Source: Thermaurantimonas aggregans (GTDB taxonomy: Bacteria > Bacteroidota > Bacteroidia > Flavobacteriales > Schleiferiaceae). Taken from it: a stretch of DNA of 64,000 bases. The notes under the pieces are model-generated. The model was not told where the DNA came from and did no database searches. It worked only from the letters and a program-made list of their open reading frames with translations. Each line of letters opens with the position of its first letter. Within the stretch, counting starts at the first letter, position 1. Below, piece after piece: positions 26,220 through 36,300 of this stretch. The position numbers and the translations under genes were made by a program. The stretch covers positions 1-64,000 of the forward strand of contig NZ_BHZE01000012.1 of the NCBI RefSeq assembly GCF_003851885.1, written 5' to 3'.

Positions 26220-26729
26220 ATTGCGTCATACATGCTTCCCTGTGGAAGAAGTCTTTAATGCGTTTAAGGGCTTCAAAAGCAGCTTTACCAGCCTTTACAT
26301 CGCCGTAAAACATCACGGTTTGGCAATCGGTTGATTTTTTTAACAGTTCATCGACTGATTCTACCGAACCATAAAATATTGATTCCATCCATGGGTCTCG
26401 TATGCAGGCAGATCTACGACACTGAATGTGAAAGATTACTCGCTCATCACATATATCCGCACAACCCGGCTCTTGAGGTCGTAATTCGATGTCGAAATGG
26501 ACATCTGTGATTCTAAAAAGACAATGTCCGTCACCAGCTGAGCCTCCCCCTAAATATACGTTGCCGTAATCGTCAAGCGAAGCATTAGAATCTCTGAAAA
26601 ATTGATTGAAAATCCTTTTAGCTTGTGCCAAATTGGTTATCGCTTCAGTCTTTGAAGCCATTGATTGGCCGAATGCAAAATGTGAAAACGCTATAAAAAA
26701 AGCAGTATCAAGCTTTTTGCAGCTTTCAT
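26218..26729 (-). CDS. Secreted protein of unknown function with a homopolymer frameshift in its signal peptide
   Basis: The uninterrupted frame 26218-26661 encodes 147 residues starting MASKTEAITNLAQAKRIF, with seven Cys and no obvious export signal. A second ATG at 26729 opens a classic signal peptide (MKAAKSLILLF) in another frame that hits a stop right after a run of seven T (26695-26701). Adding one T restores a single frame, reading MKAAKSLILLFFIAFSHFAFG followed by QSMASK, an excellent signal peptide ending in the FxQ/S pattern common in Bacteroidota. So the real gene most likely starts at 26729. Either the assembly lacks one base or the tract length varies in nature. The mature protein (GGGSAGDGHCLFRITDVHFD, CADICDERVIFHIQC) is not recognised. 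Convergent with clpB. Confidence 0.65.
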
Positions 26730-26741
26730 GTTACATCTCTT

Positions 26742-27380
26742 TTACAGCTTTTTTGCGAAAATATTCTGTAATACCTCAAATTCAAATCCTCTTTCATGCA
26801 GCACTTTGAGCACTTCGGGCAATGATTTTTTCAGATTACCATAAGCTTTTTCGGAGTCGTGAAACACAATGATGGAGCCGTTTTCAGCATTGAGCGACAC
26901 GTGCTCCACAATGCTTTTTGGGGTCACTGCCTTGTCGAAGTCGTAGGTTACCAGATGCCAGAGTACAATCTGATATCTTTTTGCCAAGTGTAGGTATTGC
27001 GAGGGTTTCATCTTGCCATAGGGCGGTCTGAAGAGGTCGGAGCCGACCATTCGGGCGCATTTTTCCACATTTTCGTAATACACAGCGCTTGAAGTCTTTA
27101 AACCATTGAGGTGATTGTAGGTATGATGGCCTACAGCATGTCCATGTGAGCGGTACCAATCGACCGAAAGATCAGGATATTTATCCATATTTTGCCCTAT
27201 AAGGAAAAAGGTTGCCCTGGCATGGTGCTGAGCTAACTGTTCTATTACCCAGGGAGTTATTTCGGGATGTGGCCCATCGTCAAAAGTCAGATAAACTGCC
27301 TTTTTCTCTGGGTGAGGCAGTTTGGTAAGGGCGCTGCTCAGGAGTTGGGTAACCAACGGAGGCATTCGTCTCAGGCGCAT
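26742..27380 (-). CDS. Polysaccharide deacetylase family protein (NodB domain)
   Basis: About 212 residues from the ATG at 27380. The NodB catalytic core is complete: TFDDGPHPE (catalytic Asp and metal Asp), GHHTYNH (metal His pair), RPPYGKMK, and a late FHDSEK His. Members remove N-acetyl groups from peptidoglycan, chitin-like or capsule sugars; the substrate here is unknown. No export signal remains with this start, although the frame continues 29 codons upstream. The start was chosen by position of the -7-like box GATATTTG 15 bases upstream and by family length. It is divergent from the YdcF gene. Confidence 0.88.
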   Translation of the reverse strand: MRLRRMPPLVTQLLSSALTKLPHPEKKAVYLTFDDGPHPEITPWVIEQLAQHHARATFFLIGQNMDKYPDLSVDWYRSHGHAVGHHTYNHLNGLKTSSAVYYENVEKCARMVGSDLFRPPYGKMKPSQYLHLAKRYQIVLWHLVTYDFDKAVTPKSIVEHVSLNAENGSIIVFHDSEKAYGNLKKSLPEVLKVLHERGFEFEVLQNIFAKKL

Positions 27381-27395
27381 GTGACTAGTTTTGTT

Positions 27396-27403
27396 CAAAT
27401 ATC
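27396..27403 (-). promoter_or_regulatory. Possible -7 element for the polysaccharide deacetylase
   Basis: Minus strand reads GATATTTG, one mismatch to TAnnTTTG, 15 bases before the ATG at 27380. Confidence 0.3.
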
Positions 27404-27437
27404 CGAAGTACCTTACGTTTAGCATTAAAAAATCGCA

Positions 27438-27445
27438 TACGTTTG
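27438..27445 (+). promoter_or_regulatory. Putative -7 promoter element for the YdcF/M20 operon
   Basis: TACGTTTG, exact TAnnTTTG, 24 bases before the ATG at 27470. Confidence 0.5.
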
Positions 27446-27469
27446 TAGTAGGCAAAAGCGCATTCACAC

Positions 27470-28204
27470 ATGTTCGTCAAAAAGTTTATTAAAGCCTTTC
27501 TGATGCTGACTCCCCTGCTGGGCATACTGCTTTTGGTTTTTTCCATTTTCAGCCTTCGAAATTTTAGGGGGGCGCGCAAATGGGTATTTTGGCTGGTCGT
27601 ACTGTTTTGGCTGGTTAGTACCCGACCGGGAGCATGGCTGCTGATGAAGCCTTTGGAAAACCAGTACGAAACCTTCCAGGCTCTGCCCGAAGACAAGCAT
27701 GATGCCTACGTGCTGGTGCTCGGTGGCGGCTGCAATACCTCAGGCCACAGCGAATACGAACGACTCGACGAAAGCGCCTTGCGACGGGTGTTTGAAGGCA
27801 TTCGCATCGCTCAGATGTATCCTAATACAACCATCGTACTCAGCGGTACTAGCTGGAGGGGAACTTGTGATGTGGCAGATTACGGATTGGCCATTGTGAA
27901 AGATTACTTCCCGAAAGACCGCATAAAAATTCAATACGAATCAAGGGATACTAAACAAGAAGCGGAGGTCTTTAAGCTTCAATTCGGTACAAAGAAGCCC
28001 CTAGTGCTGGTAACCAGTGCATGGCATATGCCCCGAGCGGTGCGCAACTTCAGAAAGCTGGGCATCGACGTGATCCCTGCACCCACCGATTTTCGAATCA
28101 AATCCGGGAAATTCTGGATTTCGGACATACTGCCTTCAGCCAACAATCTGCGCATTTCTGAAACAGCTTTACACGAATATCTCGGAATCCTCTACAGCCT
28201 GTAA
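27470..28204 (+). CDS. YdcF/ElyC family (DUF218) membrane protein
   Basis: A 244-residue protein with two N-terminal membrane helices (about residues 6-24 and 38-57) and a DUF218 domain (about 80-235). Motifs: AYVLVLGGG, TTIVLSGTSWRG, SRDTKQEAEVF, VTSAWHMPRAVRNF. E. coli relatives (ElyC, SanA) are tied to envelope and peptidoglycan integrity; no reaction is established for most members. It starts the operon with the M20 peptidase, which begins 3 bases after this stop, and is divergent from the deacetylase, so the cluster may concern cell-wall material. Confidence 0.88.
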   Translation: MFVKKFIKAFLMLTPLLGILLLVFSIFSLRNFRGARKWVFWLVVLFWLVSTRPGAWLLMKPLENQYETFQALPEDKHDAYVLVLGGGCNTSGHSEYERLDESALRRVFEGIRIAQMYPNTTIVLSGTSWRGTCDVADYGLAIVKDYFPKDRIKIQYESRDTKQEAEVFKLQFGTKKPLVLVTSAWHMPRAVRNFRKLGIDVIPAPTDFRIKSGKFWISDILPSANNLRISETALHEYLGILYSL

Positions 28205-28207
28205 AAA

Positions 28208-29719
28208 ATGAAAAAGCTGCTTTTGGTTCTTCTGGTTGCTCTTGTATTGCTCATAAGTGTGGTGATATGGCGCACGTTGCGCTTTCACTCGCCTTTAGAC
28301 GACATAACACCATCCACCCTACCAGTGGAGTGGATAATAGACGAAGAGGCAGCCATCAATAAGCTCAGAGAAGCCCTCACCTACCCCACCATCAGCCATC
28401 GCAGAGAAATGATGGACCTTGAGGCGTTTCAGGGATTTCTCGCCTTTCTTGGCAAGAGTTTTCCAAAGGTTTTTGCAGAGCTGAGGGTCGATACTGTCAA
28501 CGATTTCACTTTGCTCTTCACTTGGCAGGGAACCGATCCCAGCCTTGACCCCATTGTGTTGATGGGTCATTACGATGTCGTCCCCGTAGAGGCCACAACG
28601 CTCAACCGATGGGATGCAGGGCCTTTTTCAGGCGATACGGTAAATGGCTACGTATACGGTCGTGGAGCGATTGACAACAAGACACCCTGTATTGCAATAC
28701 TCGAAACGGTAGAAAACCTCCTATCCTACGGAATGCGCCCAAAGCGCTCACTCCTCATATCTCTCGGCCACGACGAAGAGATCGGTGGTGACGATGGTGC
28801 GGTGCAAGTAGTAAAACTGTTTGAGAAGCGCAACATTCGGCCAGCACTAGTTCTTGACGAAGGAGGCACCCTGGGACAAGGACTGGTGCCGGGTGTAGAT
28901 GATGTCACCGCTCTCATCGGCACTGCCGAAAAAGGCTACCTAAGCGTCGAACTGCTGGTAAAAGGTGCCGGTGGACACTCCTCTATGCCCGAGCGGAACA
29001 ATACGCTATCGGTTTTAACAGAAGCCATGCATCGAATCAACGAACATCCGATGCCATTTGAGATTTCAGATCCGGTCAGGGGTTTTATCGAATGCATGGG
29101 TCCGCACATGCAATTTCCGGCCAACATGGCTTTTGCCAATACCTGGCTGTTTAAACCTTTGATTTTTAAAACCTTTTCAAAATCAGCGCAGGGGGCAGCT
29201 ATGCTGCGTACCACACAAGTGCCAACCATTGTAAGCGGTGGCGTAAAAGACAACGTCATTCCCAACTTGGCGCGTGCGGTTTACAATTTCAGGCTCTTAC
29301 CCGGCCATACCGACAGCATGATCATCGACCGCTTGCGTGCACTCATAAGCGATAGTTCGATTGTCATACGCCCAATTCAGGATGCTCCCTATACACCTGG
29401 CAGCAAGGCATCGCCTTACGACGATCAGGTGTTTCGTCAATTGGCAGGGGTAGTGAAAACGACCTTTCCAAAGGCGATTGTATCGCCGTATTTGGTGCTT
29501 GGGGCAACCGATGCGCGTCATTTCACCGGAATCAGTACACATGTATATCGGTTCAATCCCATCTTGCTTCTGGCTGAGGATTTGCCGCGCATACACGGCA
29601 TCAACGAGCGCGTGGGCATTGACGATTACTTGGCCGCTATTCAGTTCTACGCTCAGTTTATCCAACACTTTTGTATCGACGACGGTCTCTCGAAGGATCT
29701 GGTAAAAGGTAAGATTTGA
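28208..29719 (+). CDS. M20 family metallopeptidase (carboxypeptidase S / PM20D1-like)
   Basis: A 503-residue zinc exopeptidase with an N-terminal membrane anchor (LLLVLLVALVLLISVVIW), so the catalytic part faces the periplasm. Metal and catalytic residues are visible: GHYDVVPV (His121, Asp123), RGAIDNK (Asp156), HDEEIGG (Glu190/191), LVLDEGG, and a C-terminal ATDARHFTG His. Residues 235-345 form the dimerisation (lid) domain. The closest known group is the carboxypeptidase S / N-acyl amino acid hydrolase type. Substrate unknown. Second gene in the YdcF operon. No terminator was seen; a 460-base repeat-rich intergenic region follows. Confidence 0.9.
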   Translation: MKKLLLVLLVALVLLISVVIWRTLRFHSPLDDITPSTLPVEWIIDEEAAINKLREALTYPTISHRREMMDLEAFQGFLAFLGKSFPKVFAELRVDTVNDFTLLFTWQGTDPSLDPIVLMGHYDVVPVEATTLNRWDAGPFSGDTVNGYVYGRGAIDNKTPCIAILETVENLLSYGMRPKRSLLISLGHDEEIGGDDGAVQVVKLFEKRNIRPALVLDEGGTLGQGLVPGVDDVTALIGTAEKGYLSVELLVKGAGGHSSMPERNNTLSVLTEAMHRINEHPMPFEISDPVRGFIECMGPHMQFPANMAFANTWLFKPLIFKTFSKSAQGAAMLRTTQVPTIVSGGVKDNVIPNLARAVYNFRLLPGHTDSMIIDRLRALISDSSIVIRPIQDAPYTPGSKASPYDDQVFRQLAGVVKTTFPKAIVSPYLVLGATDARHFTGISTHVYRFNPILLLAEDLPRIHGINERVGIDDYLAAIQFYAQFIQHFCIDDGLSKDLVKGKI

Positions 29720-29831
29720 TATATCTCTTTCACGCTGATCTCGCAGCGTGGCAAAGAAAGTTTTAGTTTTAGTAAAACTTAAAGTCAACGTTATTTAGGC
29801 TTTGACAAAGCCTTAAGCTAATAAACACACA

Positions 29832-29990
29832 CCCCCCAAACCCCTACCAACGAAAGCTCTGAAGAGCTTTATCGGCACCTGCGGCTCTCCAGGTCCATCG
29901 GACGCAAAGAGGGAGGTGTCCCCCACAGAACTCTCAGAGAAGCACTAAAAAAAGATTTAGTTTTAGTCAAAGTGAACATTTAAGCTCAAA
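29832..29990. repeat. Dispersed intergenic repeat, member 1
   Basis: Starts with C-runs (CCCCCC..CCCC), then a hairpin CGAAAGCTC/GAGCTTT, then GCGGCTCTC, a G-rich segment and finally GATTTAGTTTTAGTCAAAGT. The same order of elements recurs at 39684-39838 and, with a different middle, at 39868-39972. Confidence 0.75.
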
Positions 29991-30028
29991 AGCCCTAAAA
30001 AAGCATTACTCAGAGAACATATCTGCGT

Positions 30029-30111
30029 ATATCTGCATAAAAATCCGCGTATGATATCCGAGGCTTATATCCGCGCTCATCCGCAAAGAACAAATCCACG
30101 CTCATCCGCGG
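30029..30111. repeat. Cluster of degenerate ATCCGC-type short repeats
   Basis: The motif ATCCGCG(C)TCATCCGC appears twice almost exactly (near 30070 and 30094), with four more degenerate ATCTGC/ATCCG units before it. Spacing is irregular and there are no unique spacers, so it is not a CRISPR. Confidence 0.6.
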
Positions 30112-30115
30112 CAAT

Positions 30116-30152
30116 AAAAAATCCCACCCTCAGCCAAAGCCTAAGGTGGGAT
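30116..30152 (-). terminator. Terminator of the T9SS / PID-CTERM operon
   Basis: Stem ATCCCACC / GGTGGGAT around a 16-base loop; on the minus strand it is followed by six T. It lies 31 bases after the minus-strand stop at 30184. Confidence 0.8.
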
Positions 30153-30183
30153 GATGAAACAAACTTATGCCTATGAAGTGTGC

Positions 30184-30354
30184 TTAGTCTCGATTGCGAC
30201 GACGGCGGGAGTACTCGCTGATGCCAAACGTGACGCCAGCAGCTGCTAACAAGCCGATGAGGCCATCGATGGGTGTCGGATTGTTGGGCATACCCGGCTG
30301 AGCCATCAGAAAGACAGGCATCAGGGCTATCAGGGCGAATGCTAACTTTTTCAT
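30184..30354 (-). CDS. Small PID-CTERM-like protein
   Basis: A 56-residue protein: signal peptide MKKLAFALIALMPVFLMAQ, short Pro/Asn linker (PGMPNNPTPIDG), one hydrophobic helix (LIGLLAAAGVTFGI) and a basic tail (SRRRRNRD). Pro-Ile-Asp, helix, Arg-rich end is the layout of the PID-CTERM putative protein-sorting motif of Bacteroidota, in the manner of PEP-CTERM and LPXTG tails. The product is nearly all sorting signal. It lies 19 bases downstream of the giant T9SS gene in the same operon. Start at 30354 is set by the signal peptide; the ten codons above it overlap the previous gene's stop. Confidence 0.8.
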   Translation of the reverse strand: MKKLAFALIALMPVFLMAQPGMPNNPTPIDGLIGLLAAAGVTFGISEYSRRRRNRD

Positions 30355-30373
30355 ATCCTTGAATATTTTAAGA

Positions 30374-33300
30374 TTAGTACACAAACTTCACAATGGTTTG
30401 ACCTTCGCGGGTGATGAGCTGTACCATGTACACGCCCGGTTTCAGGCTTGGTACATTCCAGCGGGTGAGCTCGCCGGTGCTGATGGTCACTACTTCCTCG
30501 GCAATGCGCTTGCCGCTTACGTCCACCAAGCGGGCAGTTACCGGGCCGTGAAAGCCAAGTGACTTCAGATTGATGCGGCCGTCGAAGTACCAGGCCTGTA
30601 AGCCCTTGATGCCACCGCGAGCGGTGTATTCGTCCTGGCCGATGTTCACTTTGTTGTAGTGCAGTATGAAGCGATCCTTGCCCATCTGTGGGGTGTGGGT
30701 GAAGGTATAGACGCTCTGGCTGCTCTGGAAGGTGAAAGTCGCATTGGTCTGCTTGTCTTCTAAGGTGATTTCGATGCTCGGATCGATGTCGTCGCGGTTG
30801 ATGGCGAAGGTGTAGGTGCCCTGCTGGTCGTTTTCAAACCACACCGGTACGCTGGCTGTGCCACTGAAGGCCGGCAGGTAGTTCAGTGCTAACGACAGAT
30901 TTTGGCTGCGGCTATATACATTGTGCATACCGGCATCGTTGCGCAGCTTGTAGCCATCGAGCAGACGGTCGAAGCCGGCTGACCCATCGTTGTGGAAACT
31001 GATGACGGCGCGGTCGTCATGACCGGTGGCGGTATTGGTCACCTTTATGCGGGTGAGTACTTCCTGAGCCGATGGCTTTTCGATGACTTGAGTGCTGTTG
31101 GTACTTCTTTGAGCGATGTCAAAGGTCAGATTTTCCGATAGGGTCGTTCTGATCCAGAAGCCCTGCATGGGAGGTATGTACCGGCGGTTGGTGGTCTCTG
31201 AGGTATTCCAAGTCACCCAGCCGGTGTTTGCCGCATTGCGAACGTAGATGGCCCCGCCGGTATTGGGACCGAGGGTCTGACCATTCCAGTCGTAAGAACT
31301 CAGATAAGGGTTGGCCAGCAGGTTCCATCCATCTGTAGGGCCGTCGATGGTCGGGAAGGTCGGTGATGACGTGTAGCCCAGCAATCTGGTCACGTTGGCT
31401 GCGTTGCCGTAGTTGCCGGTTACAGTGATGTTGCCGGGTACCGGACGGATGAAGGTGCTGCCTACAAATTCGCCAAAGAAGGCTACATAACCGCGACCGC
31501 GCTCAAAGGGCATGGTCGAGCCGGTAGGCAGTTCATAGTCGCCGGTACCGGCATTCCATATTCTGAAGGGCGACTCCGTGGCATTGGTTACATCAAACTC
31601 GCTGGTGCCGTCGTGCAGCTGATTGATGGGCACGGCAAAGGGCGATCCGATGGTGTACCAGCGGCCGTTGTTGGGTGGTGTGGAAGCGTTCAGATACATA
31701 CGGCGGCTGATGGTACCTGTGCCGGTCACTACACTTTCTATCAGCGAACCATAGCCCGAGGCTGATGCGTCGAGCGTAATATTTCCAAACAAACGCAACG
31801 AATCAGTTGTCAGAGCACCTCCATTGGAAACAGTGAGTGTGCAGCCGGAAGCAATTCCCATGAAATTGGTGTTTGTTACAGCGGTGGTGATCTCAGGCTG
31901 AGTAACGGTAGAATTGATTACAGCCACCATCGTAGAGGCACCCGGCACACTGCCATCGCTCCAGTTAGCTGTATTGGTCCAGGCAGATGTGCTGCCCAGC
32001 CATACGCCTGGTACAGTGCCCTCGAAGGCACCTTTGGCCGGTGCAGCAGTACTGCGCGTACTACCGTTGATATCTGTAGTGATACCGCTGATGGGCTGTG
32101 CAAAGTAGCCGTTGAAGTCCGTAGGCAGCAGATTGGTAGATGACGTAAAGTTGGGATCACGGACTATCGACATACCATCCTGGTTGGTAGCGGTTTGCCA
32201 ATCGGAGAGGGAGGTCCGGTTTGAAGTTAAATAACCTAAATGCTGGGTAGAGAAATAGTTGTTGAAATTAATCTGTGAGTAGGCGGTATTTGCCACAGAT
32301 GAAAAGATTGCATATCTGGTACCGGTGGTTTGAGTATTTACAAACACATTGTTTCGAATATCGAGGTTGCTTCCAGATGAAATCAATATAGCCGAAGACT
32401 GTCCGGCTATAGTTTGATTGGTAGCTAGATTTACACTATTGTAGGCTATGGTATAGCCTCCACCTGCCGTAATTCGAATCCCATGACCGTTGTCAGTAAT
32501 ATTACTAGCCCAACCATATCCTCTTACATTATAAATGACGTTGTTGGTTATGCGGGTATTGCTTGCTGTGGAAGTAGAGGAAAGTCGTATTCCGGAAGTT
32601 CCCCATCCACTCGTGTTTGAATTTACGATATCGTTTAATATGTTGGCATTTACTACTGTGTTGGTGGTGTTGCCCGCGATGGTAATTCCCGATGAGTTGT
32701 TGTCATTATTAGGACTGGAAATTCCTGATACTGTATTGCCTTGTATCAGGGCACCGTTTTGATTGGAGATAAACATGCCCTGAAAACTGATTTTATCAGC
32801 AGCCACAGTAGAACCAACGGTATTACCCTCTACCACCAGATTTGTTTGACCTGATGTTGGCCCGACAACAGCAATACCATATTGAGCGCGTTCAGTCACT
32901 GTTTCACGGATTTGAATATTGGTATTATCCGTCTCAGCAACCCCACCTAATGTGGAACCTGAAACAACAATAGCCGCTAAAGTAGATGCACCTCCTCCCT
33001 TTGCTGTAATATTTCGAATGGTAATATCTGTAGCAGGATTTGATGCATTGACCGAATTCACCCAAATAGTAGCCGCACTAGCCGTGTTGTTGTTGTTGAT
33101 AAAGGAAAAGTAATTACCACTTCCACTAAATCGCCCGTCAATAATAACGCGATCAGCGCCATTGAGGCGGATAAGACCATTGGCGATATTTCCAGTAATA
33201 TTTCGCAGTGTAGCCGCATCGGGACGGATGGTCAGCGTATATCCACCCGGGGAAACTTCTGCTATTTCATTTAAAGCTATCGTACCTGGCTCTGTGATGT

Positions 33301-36300
33301 CTGAAATTACTTCCGCAATCAAATTGCCACCTAATAAAGCATTATTAATAGCATCAAAAAGACCACTAGTACCTGTTAATGTTGAGTACGTACCTCCGGT
33401 ACCTACGGTCACCGTTCCTGATAATGGAATAGCGATATTAAATTGATTGATTGTACCCGTAATCGGAAAGTTAGCCGCTGTAAGAGAAACTGATGATGGT
33501 GTAGATGCAAATGTTCCAGAATTAATACCCACATTAGGAGTGGTCGCTAAATCCTGCGCTACTACAAAATATTGAATAACATCGCCTACAGAAACACTTC
33601 CACCGTTGAGGATTGTATAATCAATGGTAAAATTAAAGGGTGAAGAAGTATTTGAGGCCTCCACAAATTTCCAGCCATTGTCAGCAGATGTATTACCGGC
33701 AAAAGTGTTGGCATCCGTAGATTTTTTGTAATAAACTCTTGGTTTGGTTCCACTGGCTGTATTTACCCCACTTGGATCGGTAATTGTAACATTATTAAAC
33801 GTTCTAGTAGCAGCCACAATTCCATTCCCTAATACTGTATAAGAGATACTTGGCGGAGTTAAATCTAGAATTGTAAATGCACCTTCATGTGCCCCCACAT
33901 CAGGCGAAGTGGCATTTCGGGTAGTGCTGAAGTAGTCGGTAGTAATAGCAACCGGCACTGTAATCGGTACCCCTCCGCTCTCGATTTGTGTAGGAACAGT
34001 CGTCTGAATTTGTAAATCGTATGGTGGGGTAGTGACATTGACAAAGGGTGGATCCTCCGTAAATGAATTCCCATCTCGTGGTGCAACTCTTGTCTTATAT
34101 TCTGCGATTGTCTGGTCTGAATTTGTACCATCATAGAATATTAAATTTGTTGTAGATACTGTTCCAGCATAAAAGAGGTTATTATTAGACGCGCTATTAT
34201 AATTCGCTAAATTTGTAGATGAGCACTGATAAGCAACGGTCCTTCCTGTACCATTTGGAGTGGAATTATTAACAAAAATGTTATTTCTCATCGTCAGATT
34301 TGAAGTAGTAGCTGTTGCATTCGCTGTATGAAAAATTGCAGCAGAGCCAAAATTTGTTCCTGAGGAACTTGCATTTAAATAAACTGTATTATAGTAAAGA
34401 TGAACATTTGTTGATGTTGAAGTACTAGTGATGTTAATACCTCTGACTGCTGGGCTTGTAACTGTGTTTGTGCTTGCATTAGGTGCTTTTATTTCACTTA
34501 TAAAATTATTATAAAATATTGCATTTCCGCTCGAAACAGAAGTTAATAAAATACCGGAAACCGTTGGACTAGTATTATTTGTGCTTTGAATGTTATATAT
34601 ACGATTATTAAATACTGTTGGAGAGCTGGCTGCATTTACAATACCTGCTATGGTAGTTCCTGCACCAGTTATATTATATACAGTATTTCCTGACATTGTA
34701 CGAGTACCAGTAGTTGTAAAATGGTAAATACCATAAACTATACCTGTTCCATTATGCGTTAAATCGTAAACAGTATTGTTGTTTACTGTTTCATTGGTCG
34801 GAGATGCTATATTGAAAATACCATATAATGCGCCTGTGCCAGATGTTTTGGTACATTGCAGATTATAAACATTATTGTTATTAACGGTAATAGTTCCTGT
34901 AGCTGTTTGTATTCCATACATTATGCTTGAGCTACCCGTTCCACTAATACTCATATTGGAAACAGTATTGTTGTTTACATTATATGTCATACCACTCGTG
35001 CCTGTAGACGCAAAGATCCCTATGGTAGTTCCACCTGTAGTTCCGGTTCGGGTGATATTATTTACTGTATTTCCTGTAATATTAAAAGTAGAAGCAGAAT
35101 TAGTTCCAGTTGTATAAATAGGATAAACCGCTCCTGATCCAGCCAGGCTACCAGAGCTGTAATTTAAATTTTGAACAGTATTGTTCTGAATATTCAAAGT
35201 CGCAGGTGCTACTCCATTATTAAAAATACCATAAAACACACCAGTAGTAGCTGTAAGATATTCGCCGGTAATTGTATTATTGCTGATGGAAACCGTGTTG
35301 CCTGCAGGGGTGCCACCTATTCCACTTTCAATAGCAGCAACCTGCTGCGTAGTTCCACCGCCTTTAATAGTAACGTTATTATAATTAATAGTGGCGTTAG
35401 CACTAGTTCCTGCTTGAGCAAAAATTCCTCTTAAAGTAGAAACGTGGTTAACACCACTGCCATCGTTGTTGTTAACCGTGTTATAGGAAATATTTATACT
35501 CCATTGGTTATTAGCTCTAATACCAGCAGCGGGGTTAGTGGCACTTGGAGCACCGCCGTAGTTTAGTATTGTGTTTCCTGTAGACGAAGAAGTTCCACCA
35601 ATATCATTGTTCATATCACCCAAAAATGTGGCTGGATTAGGCGAAGGACCCACTCCAGAGGTAGCAGCAAAACCACTAAGAGCAATTCCATAATTACAAT
35701 TTTGGATTGTGTTAGCATAAAATGAATTAAATGAATTCGAGCCTAACGAAGCAGTAGGAGTTAAAGCTGTAGTGGCAGCTGTCCTTGTTGAATTTATAAC
35801 AAGAATACCCACCGAACCTTCTACCATCGGTCCTGAACCGCTGGCATTGTTAACTTTGTTTAAAGTGATTGTACAATTTTTAATTGTAACATATTGGCAT
35901 CCATCAATTGCAGAAGCTTTGAATAAACCATAGCCAAATTCCATTGTAGCAGGATTGGTCGTATTTGGGTCTACCAGATCAATTCCATCAATAGTAACAT
36001 AATCAGACCCAGATAATGCCCAAATTCCATCTGGAGTAGCTGAACCTGGTGTACCTGTTCCTCCTGAATATGCTGTAATAAGTGGATTAGCACCGGTACC
36101 TGATTTTTGAAAAACAATTGGATTAGCTGCTGTACCAGTTGCAGTTAAAACAATTGTTGCAGAGATTGTTTCCGTATGTCCTGCAGCAACATTAAAAGTT
36201 ACACCACCAGAGCCAACGCCTTGTGTGTTGAGGTCAGTGACGGCTGCTGCTATGGACGCATAATCCCCGGGTATGGTTTTAATGCCCGTGAGGGGTTGTG

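Larger units (their letters stand above)
29720..30115. other. Repeat-rich intergenic region after the M20 gene
   Basis: No ORF is convincing. It contains a lone tail (about 29750-29785, reading GTTTTAGTTTTAGTAAAACT) of the dispersed repeat, one full member of that repeat (29832-29990) and a cluster of short ATCCGC-type repeats near the end. Confidence 0.6.
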
